Shown: positions 1 to 4,827 of the stretch, piece after piece
How positions within the stretch are numbered: the first letter of the stretch is position 1
Layout of the letters: every line of letters starts with the position of its first letter
NCBI GenBank assembly: GCA_030917805.1
Contig: JAUPUA010000056.1
Span: 1 to 9,394 of the forward strand
Direction of reading: 5' to 3'
Length of the DNA stretch: 9,394 nucleotides
DNA from: Patescibacteria group bacterium
GTDB taxonomy: Bacteria > Patescibacteriota > Saccharimonadia > Saccharimonadales > HK-STAS-PATE-42
Position numbers and translations under genes: made by a program
The notes under the pieces: generated by a model
Seen by the model: only the letters and a program-made list of their open reading frames with translations
Database searches by the model: none
Told to the model about the DNA's origin: nothing

Positions 1-57
1 TATTAACTGACCCCCGTGCTTAATAATATGCTCAGCTGCTTTTATTCTGTCTTCCAT
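1..57 (-). CDS. Possible 5' end of a gene running off the left edge
   Basis: The minus strand is open from an ATG at 57 to the window edge, giving 19 codons (MEDRIKAAEHIIKHGGQLI). The peptide is helical and charged, and I recognise no family. A -10-like TATACT lies 8 bases upstream of the ATG and there is no clear Shine-Dalgarno, so the transcript could be leaderless. The ATG lies only 20 bases from the divergent start at 78, leaving very little room for two promoters. This is a weak call that rests only on an open frame and a plausible -10. Confidence 0.3.
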   Translation of the reverse strand, partial: MEDRIKAAEHIIKHGGQLI

Positions 58-77
58 ATCTTTATAGTATAGAGTAA

Positions 78-416
78 ATGAACTTAAATGTACTCATCAT
101 CATTGGCTCACAGATACTCTTTGCGTTAGGCAGCTTGCTTGCAAGGCACTTCACAAAGGGTGATCCAATAGTATCTGTACGCAGCGTAATGACTGTGTGG
201 TTTGTGGTGTATCTATTAATACGCTTAGTAGCAACTATTATGGAATTATTTGTGCTTTCACGAGTTGATCTGGGGCAAACAGTTGCTTTAGCAGGCGTAT
301 GTGGATTAGTTACAGCTAACTTACTCGGTGTTCTGTTTTTAGGTGAAGTGCTGTCAGTACAAGCCTATATAGGTATCGCATTTGCTATTGTCGCAATCAT
401 TCTACTCGGCTACTAA
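78..416 (+). CDS. Small four-helix membrane protein, EamA/SMR-like (drug/metabolite transporter superfamily)
   Basis: This 112-residue protein is almost entirely hydrophobic, with four predicted membrane helices at about residues 4-22, 36-56, 63-86 and 93-111. The last two helices carry the pattern TANLLGVLFLGE followed by a Gly-rich final helix ending LLGY, which resembles the final pair of helices in EamA/SMR-type transporters (ELGE-like loop and 'GI...I..G'). The protein has SMR length but lacks the essential Glu in helix 1 that defines true SMR multidrug pumps (Q12 is in that area), so an EamA half-transporter is a better description. Such proteins act as dimers; the substrate cannot be predicted. 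A weak TATAGT -10 box lies at 63-68 and AGAG at 71-74 is a poor, close Shine-Dalgarno. The gene converges on the XRE regulator 19 bases away, with no obvious terminator between them. Confidence 0.75.
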   Translation: MNLNVLIIIGSQILFALGSLLARHFTKGDPIVSVRSVMTVWFVVYLLIRLVATIMELFVLSRVDLGQTVALAGVCGLVTANLLGVLFLGEVLSVQAYIGIAFAIVAIILLGY

Positions 417-435
417 TAGTTTTAATTATTTATGA

Positions 436-660
436 CTATAAGCCTTTAAATAGCTGTTCTAAGCTTATCCCTAATGACTTAGCTATCTTGTATAAAGTTG
501 AGAGTGTTGGCTTACGGCGACCTTGCTCAATAAAGCCCATATGAGAGCGGTCTATGCCGCTATCTGCGGCTAGTTTCTCCTGACTCATGCCTTTAGCAGT
601 TCTTGCTTCGATAATACGCTTGCCAAGCTCTGTATACACTTGTTCAACTGATGCTTTCAT
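436..660 (-). CDS. XRE/Cro-C1-family HTH transcriptional regulator
   Basis: The protein is 74 residues from the chosen start (MKASVEQVYTELG). Almost all of it is one Cro/C1-type helix-turn-helix domain: 'LGKRIIEARTAKGMSQEKLA' (about 12-31), the recognition segment 'SGIDRSHMGFIEQGRRKPT' (34-52) and 'LYKIAKSLGISLEQLF' (56-71), all textbook XRE features. It should act as a dimeric repressor. A longer frame begins at 702, but I prefer ATG 660: it has AGGA just upstream, the 702 start has none, and the 14 extra codons run through operator-like palindromes. It is divergent from the DUF4352-type gene at 760, and their intergenic region holds three operator-like sites. Autorepression and control of its neighbour are therefore likely, though inferred. 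Confidence 0.92.
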   Translation of the reverse strand: MKASVEQVYTELGKRIIEARTAKGMSQEKLAADSGIDRSHMGFIEQGRRKPTLSTLYKIAKSLGISLEQLFKGL

Positions 661-673
661 AATCCTAGCGTAT

Positions 674-691
674 TGATTACAAAAGTAAGTA
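674..691. promoter_or_regulatory. Imperfect operator-like half-palindrome, site 3
   Basis: TGATTACA-AA-AGTAAGTA has the same left arm and 2-base centre as the perfect palindrome at 724-741 but a degenerate right arm. It lies directly upstream of the XRE start at 660. It is 20 bases, about two helical turns, centre to centre from the site at 695-710. A candidate XRE binding site; inferred only from similarity. Confidence 0.45.
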
Positions 692-694
692 ACC

Positions 695-710
695 ACTGAC
701 ATTTGTCAGT
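695..710. promoter_or_regulatory. Operator-like inverted repeat, site 2
   Basis: This is a perfect 7-bp inverted repeat, ACTGACA-TT-TGTCAGT. It shares the core nACA-NN-TGTn with the palindrome at 724-741. It covers the -35 box (696-701) of the promoter for the gene at 760, and also supplies a CTGACA on the minus strand that could act as a -35 for the XRE gene, with TACTTT 16 bases further on as a weak -10. Binding here could affect both divergent transcripts. Confidence 0.6.
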
Positions 711-724
711 TATTTATGTACAAT
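696..724 (+). promoter_or_regulatory. Sigma70-type promoter for the DUF4352-type gene
   Basis: CTGACA (696-701, 5/6 match to TTGACA), a 17-base spacer and TACAAT (719-724, 5/6 match to TATAAT) form a near-consensus promoter. Transcription would start near 731, leaving a leader of about 29 bases. GAAAGGA at 744-750 is the ribosome binding site for ATG 760. The -35 lies inside one palindrome, and the -10/start region touches another. Confidence 0.7.
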
Positions 725-741
725 GATTACAAATGTAATCA
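724..741. promoter_or_regulatory. Operator-like inverted repeat, site 1
   Basis: TGATTACA-AA-TGTAATCA is a perfect 8-bp inverted repeat with a 2-base centre. It starts at the last base of the -10 box and covers the predicted start site of the gene at 760, the classic position for a repressor. It is 30 bases centre to centre from the 695-710 site. The divergent XRE protein is the obvious candidate ligand. Confidence 0.65.
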
Positions 742-759
742 AAGAAAGGACATTTTATT

Positions 760-1323
760 ATGGCAGATAAAAGTAACAAGAACTGGTTTGCACAACACAA
801 GGTGTTAACCGTAATACTTGCATTATTCGCAATCGGCATAGTAGCTACAGCAGCAGGAGGTGGTAGCAAAGGCGGTTCAAGCAGCAAAAGCTCTTCAGGC
901 GGCTCATCAAGCAAAGCAGAGCCAGCTAAAGTAGGTCAGCCAGCTAATGATGGTAAGTTCGAGTTTACGGTTAAGAGCGTTGAGTGTGGTAAAGCCTCAG
1001 TCGGCTCTAATCAATACCTCACAAAGACAGCTCAAGGTCAGTACTGCCTTCTAAATGTAAGTGTTAAGAACGTAGGTGACCAAGCTCAAAGTCTTGCATC
1101 TAGCAATCAATACCTGCTGAACGCAAGTGGTCAGAAGTACTCAGCAGATGATGTAGCAACTATGTACAACACGCCAAACGGTTCAAGTTGGTATAACGAT
1201 ATTAATCCTGGCAATAGCGTTGAAGGTGCTATCGTCTTCGATATCCCCAAAGACCAAACACCTGTAACTGCTGAGTTGCACGATAGTGCATTCTCAAGGG
1301 GTGTAAAAGTTAACTTGCAGTAG
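760..1323 (+). CDS. Exported membrane-anchored protein with a DUF4352-type domain
   Basis: The protein has 187 residues. The N-terminus is a short charged stretch and one membrane helix (about 14-32, VLTVILALFAIGIVATAA). A Gly/Ser/Lys low-complexity linker follows (33-52) and then a beta-rich extracellular domain (about 57-187). That domain fits DUF4352: 'VGQPANDGKFEFTVKSVECG', then 'YCLLNVSVKNVGDQAQSL', 'NQYLLNASGQKYSADD', 'INPGNSVEGAIVFDIPK' and a final strand near 'ELHDSAFSRGVKVNLQ'. These immunoglobulin-like domains are common on Gram-positive and CPR surfaces, and their function is unknown. Cys76 and Cys96 could form a disulfide. No lipobox Cys follows the helix, so I read it as an uncleaved membrane anchor, not a lipoprotein. 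GAAAGGA (744-750) gives a good start. The gene is monocistronic, bounded by its own promoter and terminator. Confidence 0.85.
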   Translation: MADKSNKNWFAQHKVLTVILALFAIGIVATAAGGGSKGGSSSKSSSGGSSSKAEPAKVGQPANDGKFEFTVKSVECGKASVGSNQYLTKTAQGQYCLLNVSVKNVGDQAQSLASSNQYLLNASGQKYSADDVATMYNTPNGSSWYNDINPGNSVEGAIVFDIPKDQTPVTAELHDSAFSRGVKVNLQ

Positions 1324-1341
1324 CTTATGTTTTATAAGATA

Positions 1342-1371
1342 GGGGTCAGCTGTATTAGTTGACTCCTTTTT
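1342..1371 (+). terminator. Rho-independent terminator after the DUF4352-type gene
   Basis: A 10-bp stem (1342-1351 with 1357-1366, two G-U pairs) encloses the loop GTATT and is followed by five T (1367-1371). It lies 18 bases after the stop codon. Confidence 0.85.
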
Positions 1372-1401
1372 AGTCCAAAAGAATGACAGAACACTAACCT
1401 A

Positions 1402-1430
1402 TTGCATTGGTAGTATACTAATGGTATACT
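1402..1430 (+). promoter_or_regulatory. Promoter of the 2TM/PadR operon
   Basis: TTGCAT (1402-1407), a 17-base spacer and TATACT (1425-1430) form a plausible promoter. The -10 is the stronger element (5/6). It lies wholly inside the right half of the palindrome at 1410-1432. A strong AAGGAG ribosome binding site at 1452-1457 sits 5 bases before ATG 1463. Confidence 0.6.
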
Positions 1431-1432
1431 AC
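1410..1432. promoter_or_regulatory. Palindromic operator, probably for the PadR-type regulator
   Basis: Two perfect 9-bp arms, GTAGTATAC and GTATACTAC, are separated by TAATG. The palindrome fills the spacer and -10 region of the operon promoter. PadR-family repressors are known to autoregulate through inverted repeats over their own promoters, and the PadR-type protein is the second gene of this operon. The match of protein to site is inferred from position. Confidence 0.7.
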
Positions 1433-1462
1433 AAGCATTAAACCTATTGATAAGGAGTACAT

Positions 1463-1912
1463 ATGAACCAATCAGTCGAACAAGTTAACAAATACAAGCT
1501 ATCTTTACTAAGATACACAGGTCTTATGGTGTTATTCTCTACTATACTTCAAATCATTATCGCACTTCGTGGAAATCAGATTGATTTTATAAGTCAACTT
1601 CTTTTGGCATTAATTGCTGTGTATTACTTTTGGTATCACTATACAACCAAAGACCAGCTTTCAAAGTTAAGATTTGGCAGACTAGTTGCACATCTAATTG
1701 GATTTCTTGTTGTAAATCTAAGTTATCATATTCATGCATTTGTGCTATTTGTTACTAGCAATCCAGCAATTAAAGGGACGGATGGCTTTAGTATTGACCC
1801 GTCGTGGTTTGGAGTACTTTTCGGTATGTTCTGCTTCTGGGGCATAGGTTTACTAATTCACCTCGTAGCGAGTGTAGCCAACAGGGGTTTTGAAGAATTG
1901 TCTAGAGGTTAA
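1463..1912 (+). CDS. 2TM-domain-like membrane protein in an operon with a PadR regulator
   Basis: The protein has 149 residues and four predicted membrane helices at about 17-35, 42-58, 75-97 and 114-138. The C-terminal half (about 67-146) resembles the bacterial '2TM domain': a first helix rich in H/Y (HLIGFLVVNLSYHIHAF), a loop, an aromatic 'PSWFGVLFGMFCFWGIGLLIH' second helix with the characteristic WGIGL..H motif, then a short charged tail. The domain's biochemical role is not established. In other bacteria it is often next to or fused with regulators, which fits the PadR-type gene 4 bases downstream. That gene's ribosome binding site lies inside this one's last codons, so the two are probably translationally coupled. 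It may be a sensor or envelope stress target of the regulator, but this is speculative. Confidence 0.75.
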   Translation: MNQSVEQVNKYKLSLLRYTGLMVLFSTILQIIIALRGNQIDFISQLLLALIAVYYFWYHYTTKDQLSKLRFGRLVAHLIGFLVVNLSYHIHAFVLFVTSNPAIKGTDGFSIDPSWFGVLFGMFCFWGIGLLIHLVASVANRGFEELSRG

Positions 1913-1916
1913 ATTT

Positions 1917-2267
1917 ATGGACGATGTCCGCAAGGAACTTATAGATGAACAAGTTTATTCATGGTTAGAGGTTCACAAAAAAAGTGCTCTATCATATATT
2001 ATACTCCTGGCTCTCAACGATGCTGATAAGTGGTCTCAGCAGCTTACAGAGTGGATATATGATAAAACGAGCTGGACGGTTACAGAAAAGGGACTATATA
2101 GGATATTACGACGAATGCAACAGACAGGCTTAGTTGGCTTCAAAGAAGTGTCTGCTAAAAGAACTGGTGCAAAAAGAAAACAGTACCATATTACTCCTGA
2201 AGGCAAAGTGCTCCTAAGTAAAATCAAAGAGCAGCTTCAATACTTAACCTTGACTGTTAATAAATAA
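1917..2267 (+). CDS. PadR-family winged-helix transcriptional regulator
   Basis: The protein has 116 residues from ATG 1917, which has AGAGG at 1904-1908 (8-base spacing). An in-frame ATG at 1890 would overlap the upstream gene and lacks a better ribosome site. The PadR-type winged helix spans about residues 23-110: 'ALSYIILLALNDADKWSQQLTEWI' (helices 1-2), 'VTEKGLYRILRRMQQTGLVGF' (recognition helix; the LYR.LRR...GLV pattern is diagnostic) and the basic wing 'KRTGAKRKQYHITPEGKVLL'. The C-terminal helix (98-111) probably dimerises. The N-terminal extension of about 20 residues before the domain is somewhat longer than usual. It probably represses its own operon through the palindrome at 1410-1432. 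Confidence 0.88.
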   Translation: MDDVRKELIDEQVYSWLEVHKKSALSYIILLALNDADKWSQQLTEWIYDKTSWTVTEKGLYRILRRMQQTGLVGFKEVSAKRTGAKRKQYHITPEGKVLLSKIKEQLQYLTLTVNK

Positions 2268-2313
2268 TGGTTAAAAAACGGTCAAATTTGGGTCGTCCAA
2301 TTCGTCCAGTTTT

Positions 2314-2727
2314 CTATATTTTCCAGGTTTTAAGTTCGCCTAAATTAATATGAGGTAATTCAATATCACCATGTAGTTCAAGTTCACTCTCGTCTAAACG
2401 AAGCGTGTCACTAAGCTTAACAACCATTGTAACGAGCTTGTCGGTAGGCACATCAGATAGGTCACGTTTTTCTAGCTCCGCTTTAGCACGATTTAACATA
2501 TTGCCAAATACAGATATTCTGTGCCGTTTTGTCATAACGTACTGCTCTTGAAGCTCATCAATGTATAAAGTCTTTAGGTTATGAATATCACGCATCACTT
2601 CATCGTCTTGCGACCAGCTAATAAGCGTAGGCTTGCTAATACCTATTTCTGAGGCAATCTTTGAGAAGCTATAGCCTTTAGCTCGTAGCTCAATAAATCT
2701 TTGCTTGTCGTCTAATGTTTTGCTCAT
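2314..2727 (-). CDS. HTH protein resembling phage terminase small subunits
   Basis: The protein has 137 residues. The N-terminal 40 form a clear helix-turn-helix of the terminase-gpP/HTH_23 type: 'KQRFIELRAKGYSFSKIASEIGISKPTLISWSQ' (residues 8-40). A mostly helical middle follows (about 41-113, 'LYIDELQEQYVMTKRHRISVFGNMLNRAKAELEKRDL...DKLVTMVVKLSDTL'), which could oligomerise as terminase small subunits do, and then an acidic tail ending ELKTWKI. No large terminase or other phage gene is visible nearby. It may be a stand-alone DNA-binding protein or a domesticated or remnant phage gene. AGG eight bases before ATG 2727 is a usable ribosome site. It converges on the PadR gene, and the 46 bases between contain no obvious terminator. 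Confidence 0.65.
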   Translation of the reverse strand: MSKTLDDKQRFIELRAKGYSFSKIASEIGISKPTLISWSQDDEVMRDIHNLKTLYIDELQEQYVMTKRHRISVFGNMLNRAKAELEKRDLSDVPTDKLVTMVVKLSDTLRLDESELELHGDIELPHINLGELKTWKI

Positions 2728-2841
2728 TTCGTCAACCTATGTATTTAATTTTCCTTTCTTAAATTTTTAACTCCACCCCTGTTAGTTTTGAAAATTTTTT
2801 CGTCGATTATTAAGACAGGTTCAGACCATTAAAGCCTATGA

Positions 2842-3057
2842 TTATTCGGCAACTATTTCGCCGTTTTCTTTACCTTCAAAGGTTTCAATGACTATCCTGT
2901 CGCCAGGAGTAGTGAATGGTCTATCATCCCAGTTGCTAGTGTCTTCTGGTGATGCCTGAGTAGGTAAGATTTCCTGTTCATTTTCAGCATTATTTGCGAG
3001 TTCTACATCGCTTATGTGGACTACAGCTGCAATATCTACCACTTCCTCATCATCCAT
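2842..3057 (-). CDS. Small acidic hypothetical protein
   Basis: This is a 71-residue frame, strongly acidic (MDDEEVVDIAAVVHISDVELANNAENEQE...), with no membrane segment, no Cys and no domain I recognise. The middle (35-52, SPEDTSNWDDRPFTTPGD) looks disordered. A textbook extended -10 (TGC-TATAAT, 3064-3072 on the minus strand) lies 6 bases before the ATG. This places the predicted transcription start on the A of the start codon, and there is no normal Shine-Dalgarno. It lies between two other minus-strand ORFs, 7 bases after the stop of the one at 3065. The promoter supports a real gene; the protein itself gives little evidence. Confidence 0.45.
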   Translation of the reverse strand: MDDEEVVDIAAVVHISDVELANNAENEQEILPTQASPEDTSNWDDRPFTTPGDRIVIETFEGKENGEIVAE

Positions 3058-3063
3058 ACCTAT

Positions 3064-3072
3064 ATTATAGCA
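3064..3072 (-). promoter_or_regulatory. Extended -10 element directly upstream of the ATG at 3057
   Basis: On the minus strand it reads TGC-TATAAT, a perfect TGnTATAAT extended -10. The last T is at 3064, so a start six to seven bases downstream falls on or next to the ATG. No good -35 is visible, which extended -10 promoters can tolerate. The element overlaps the TAA stop of the ORF at 3065-3247. Confidence 0.55.
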
Positions 3073-3247
3073 AAAACTCTCTGTTAAGTGCTGCTTCTGG
3101 CTTAACTAAAGTGGCTATCAGCTCCTTGAGGTCGCCCAATCTGTTCTTAAGTGTTTTATAGTTCAGTAATAGCCTGTATAATGCTTCAAGTATAGGTTCG
3201 TTAGCAGTATCTGTACTGCGACCATACGAAGACTGAAGGCTCCGCAT
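3065..3247 (-). CDS. Doubtful 60-residue ORF beginning inside repeat R1
   Basis: The first ~10 residues (MRSLQSSYGR) are encoded by the dispersed repeat R1. The rest (about 17-60, leucine-rich, 'ILEALYRLLLNYKTLKNRLGDLKELIATL') looks like an amphipathic helix and could be real protein. AGGA lies 6 bases before the ATG but is buried in a 10-bp hairpin. Repeat R2 encodes a similar start (MQSLQSSYGR) on its minus strand, leading into a different 49-residue frame (3743-3892). This suggests the shared start is a by-product of the repeat. It could be a small helical protein or non-coding repeat sequence; I favour neither strongly. Confidence 0.3.
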   Translation of the reverse strand: MRSLQSSYGRSTDTANEPILEALYRLLLNYKTLKNRLGDLKELIATLVKPEAALNREFLL

Positions 3248-3250
3248 AAA
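3219..3250. repeat. Dispersed repeat R1 (3' half)
   Basis: These 32 bases match 3864-3895 in R2 at 30 of 32 positions (differences only at 3233 and 3243). The segment begins CGACCATACGAAG and ends GGCTCCGCATAAA. R1 keeps the left arm GGCTCCGC of the R2 terminator stem but not the right arm; a different hairpin (3248-3271) follows. A small perfect hairpin, GCAGTA with TACTGC around TCTG, lies immediately upstream (3204-3219). Confidence 0.75.
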
Positions 3251-3275
3251 AGATCCTGAAAAGGATCTTTTTATT
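3248..3275 (+). terminator. Perfect GAAA-tetraloop hairpin with T-rich tail
   Basis: A perfect 10-bp stem (3248-3257 with 3262-3271) closes on a GAAA tetraloop, and TATT continues the T-run on the plus strand. No plus-strand gene lies upstream within 900 bases. It may therefore end an unrecognised small transcript, or protect the plus-strand gene at 3407 from readthrough. On the minus strand the same hairpin would bury the AGGA site of the ORF starting at 3247. Confidence 0.6.
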
Positions 3276-3369
3276 AATTGTTTCGTAGAGCGTTAATTTG
3301 CCAATGCTCTCACCTTAACTGTTGTACTTTCTATTGTCCCCGAAGATAGAGTTTTAGTTATTTTTAAGC

Positions 3370-3397
3370 TTGCATCACTGCTTAATTAGATTACAAT
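3370..3397 (+). promoter_or_regulatory. Promoter directly upstream of the 108-residue gene
   Basis: TTGCAT (3370-3375), a 16-base spacer and TACAAT (3392-3397) give a reasonable promoter. The -10 ends 9 bases before ATG 3407, and the sequence between (AGTTCTCGA) has no Shine-Dalgarno. The leader is therefore predicted to be 0-3 bases. The same -35 hexamer, TTGCAT, occurs in the promoter at 1402. Confidence 0.5.
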
Positions 3398-3406
3398 AGT
3401 TCTCGA

Positions 3407-3733
3407 ATGAGCACACGTAAAAAATATTTATGCAAAGGTTGCCTCGGCACCGTCATCCCAAGACCAATTCCATATCTTGGGGATTGGAGCGGAGAGGCGA
3501 TAAACGTTATTATACGTAGCCTAAAACGGAGCGACGACGCCCAACTCAGGCAGACAGGAGAAAGAGTCTGCAGACTTATTCAGGGCGAGAGATGTAATGG
3601 TCCCCAGGAACAAGAGGCAGTGGGTTTTGATTCTGAAGGGCCCTACAGAATCCCTGGCAAAGTTGACATAGTTTGTGGTCGCCAAAGAGACGAGATACTG
3701 GAAATTGCAAGTATAGTTTCGGGAACTAGCTAA
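3407..3733 (+). CDS. Hypothetical cysteine-containing protein, 108 residues
   Basis: I do not recognise this family. An N-terminal CxxC (C9-K-G-C12) is followed by 'VIPRPIPYLGDWSGEAINVIIRSL', a helical basic/acidic segment 'RSDDAQLRQTGERVCRLIQGERCNGPQEQEA' with C55 and C63, and a C-terminal part with C90. The CxxC plus C55/C63 could form a zinc site, but spacing alone does not prove it. No signal peptide or membrane helix is visible, so it is probably cytosolic. It starts without a Shine-Dalgarno close behind a -10 box, and its transcript would end at the terminator within repeat R2. It lies between repeats R1 and R2. Its DNA looks somewhat less AT-rich than its surroundings, possibly reflecting transfer; I judged this by eye. 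Confidence 0.55.
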   Translation: MSTRKKYLCKGCLGTVIPRPIPYLGDWSGEAINVIIRSLKRSDDAQLRQTGERVCRLIQGERCNGPQEQEAVGFDSEGPYRIPGKVDIVCGRQRDEILEIASIVSGTS

Positions 3734-3820
3734 ATTAGTATTCTATCCTGAAGATAGTCTCCATCTGCTCAAGCCACTCTCCTGAAGTCCCACTAGGATC
3801 TTATTTGCATTATAAGTGCA

Positions 3821-3895
3821 ATTAACAGTGTGCATAAACAGTTTGTGTAGGCTATGTTTCACTCGACCATACGAAGATTGAAGGCTCTGCATAAA
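3821..3895. repeat. Dispersed repeat R2 (full copy)
   Basis: This is the most complete copy of a dispersed element. Its left part (3821-3876, beginning ATTAACAGTG) matches R3 at 5030-5086 with about five mismatches and one inserted base. Its right part (3864-3895) matches R1 at 30 of 32 positions. R2 therefore links two otherwise separate half copies. Its end forms the left arm and loop of the terminator at 3884-3907. It lies between the 108-residue gene (plus) and the 300-residue gene (minus). Confidence 0.8.
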
Positions 3896-3907
3896 GCGGA
3901 GCTTTTT
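3884..3907 (+). terminator. Rho-independent terminator at the end of repeat R2
   Basis: A 7-bp stem, GCTCTGC (3884-3890) with GCGGAGC (3896-3902, one G-U pair), encloses the loop ATAAA and is followed by five T (3903-3907). It would end the transcript of the 108-residue gene. It points toward the convergent 300-residue gene, whose stop is 18 bases further on. Confidence 0.75.
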
Positions 3908-3924
3908 ACATTGTGACACCTATA

Positions 3925-4827
3925 TTAACCCAATATATCAAGAAGGAGATCAGTGCGCTGATTAATTCTCTCTGTTGCTCCAATACTATAGCCCCCCTCA
4001 GCAAATTCGCTAGCACATTCTCTTATGATATAAGGGGCAATCCTACCTGAATCACTCGGCAGCGCTAAGTCTGGATTCAATCTTACCAGGACAATCCCAT
4101 CTTCCTCTCGAGGAGGTGTAATACCAAGATTGGCGAGAGTTTTTACTTGCAATTTGTAAGATAGAGTAGAAGTTTCTCCCTCTTCCAGCTGAGTGTACAC
4201 ACCGATATCCCAATTAACGGAACCGTCTCCCTGGTCATTTATGTGATAGTCTTCTTCATACATCGATGGTATTGCAAACCAACTACCATCACCTACGCCG
4301 CTTATTGCATACCTCTGAAGAAGAGCAAGGACAGCTACTTCGGAGCTACATCCTATCAAACCTTGAGCACTTTCGCCCATATCAACATTTGCACTGAAGC
4401 CTTTGTTACCCAAGAAATAATCTATCCACTGACAAAATGTCTCACCAATGTCTAATCCGTTTTCATAAACTTCCGTCATTGCTTCGATACTTGGGGTTTG
4501 TGAACCATTAACTATCTCCCTGTAAATAGGTAAGTTGGCAAGTTCAAACATAGCTTTCCCAGCGCTTGCGCTAAATCCATGTACAAGCTTAGTTTCTAAA
4601 GAAAGCGCTCTCATCAAGTCTGTCTCACCTCTTTCAAGCCAGCTCTTTCCACAATTAGTATTAGGGTTCTCTCTTGCTCTTTGGATACAGTATCTCCCAG
4701 CCTTAAGTCTGTCCGTTCCACTACCGCCCTCAAGGGTGAGTAGCTGTTGTGTGGCTTGGGCGGGGGTACCTTTAAAAAGAATTGCAGCTTTGTCAGCACT
4801 ATAAGGTTTATACATGTCTAATACCAT
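3925..4827 (-). CDS. 300-residue protein with a possible PD-(D/E)XK nuclease-like C-terminal half
   Basis: No named family comes to mind. Residues 1-150 are mainly helical ('QATQQLLTLEGG', 'KSWLERGETDLMRALSLETKLVHGF', 'SIEAMTEVYENGLDIGETFCQWIDYFLG'). Residues 158-232 show the order expected of a PD-(D/E)XK core: a helix starting with E163 (SSEVAVLALLQRYA), a strand (WFAIPS), a strand with D207 (NWDIGVY) and a strand ending Q227-V228-K229 (YKLQVKT). The D...QVKT pattern is typical of nucleases and nuclease-like proteins where Gln replaces the D/E. After this comes 'GIVLVRLNPDLALP', probably another core strand. No signal peptide or membrane helix is seen, so it is cytosolic. No partner methylase is present in the window. 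ATG 4827 has no Shine-Dalgarno; TATAAA lies 8 bases upstream (4836-4841), and a second Met (residue 5) is an alternative start. The gene lies between repeats R2 and R3. The ORF is firm; the nuclease reading is inference. Confidence 0.65.
   Translation of the reverse strand: MVLDMYKPYSADKAAILFKGTPAQATQQLLTLEGGSGTDRLKAGRYCIQRARENPNTNCGKSWLERGETDLMRALSLETKLVHGFSASAGKAMFELANLPIYREIVNGSQTPSIEAMTEVYENGLDIGETFCQWIDYFLGNKGFSANVDMGESAQGLIGCSSEVAVLALLQRYAISGVGDGSWFAIPSMYEEDYHINDQGDGSVNWDIGVYTQLEEGETSTLSYKLQVKTLANLGITPPREEDGIVLVRLNPDLALPSDSGRIAPYIIRECASEFAEGGYSIGATERINQRTDLLLDILG

Noticed and set aside
661..702. Longer N-terminus for the XRE protein starting at 702
   Set aside because: There is no Shine-Dalgarno at 702, the extra 14 codons lie over operator-like palindromes, and the XRE fold is complete from Met at 660.
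714..914. 66-residue minus-strand ORF opposite the DUF4352-type gene
   Set aside because: It is the antisense of the Gly/Ser linker and membrane helix, which creates Pro/Leu runs; it has no ribosome site, and the plus-strand gene is clearly real.
3287..3310. 8-bp hairpin AGAGCGTT / AATGCTCT
   Set aside because: It has an 8-base loop and no T-tract, and sits in a short intergenic gap; it gives no sign of being a terminator or known RNA motif.
3743..3788. tRNA-Ser-like opening (GGAGAGTGGCTTGAGC on the minus strand) with a nearby hairpin
   Set aside because: The hairpin that would be the anticodon arm (CTATC/GATAG) has a 5-base loop instead of 7, and no T-arm or acceptor 3' strand follows.
4535..4804. 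Plus-strand and minus-strand ORFs inside the 300-residue gene
   Set aside because: They are alternative frames of one long ORF with protein-like composition; none has a ribosome site or recognisable domain.
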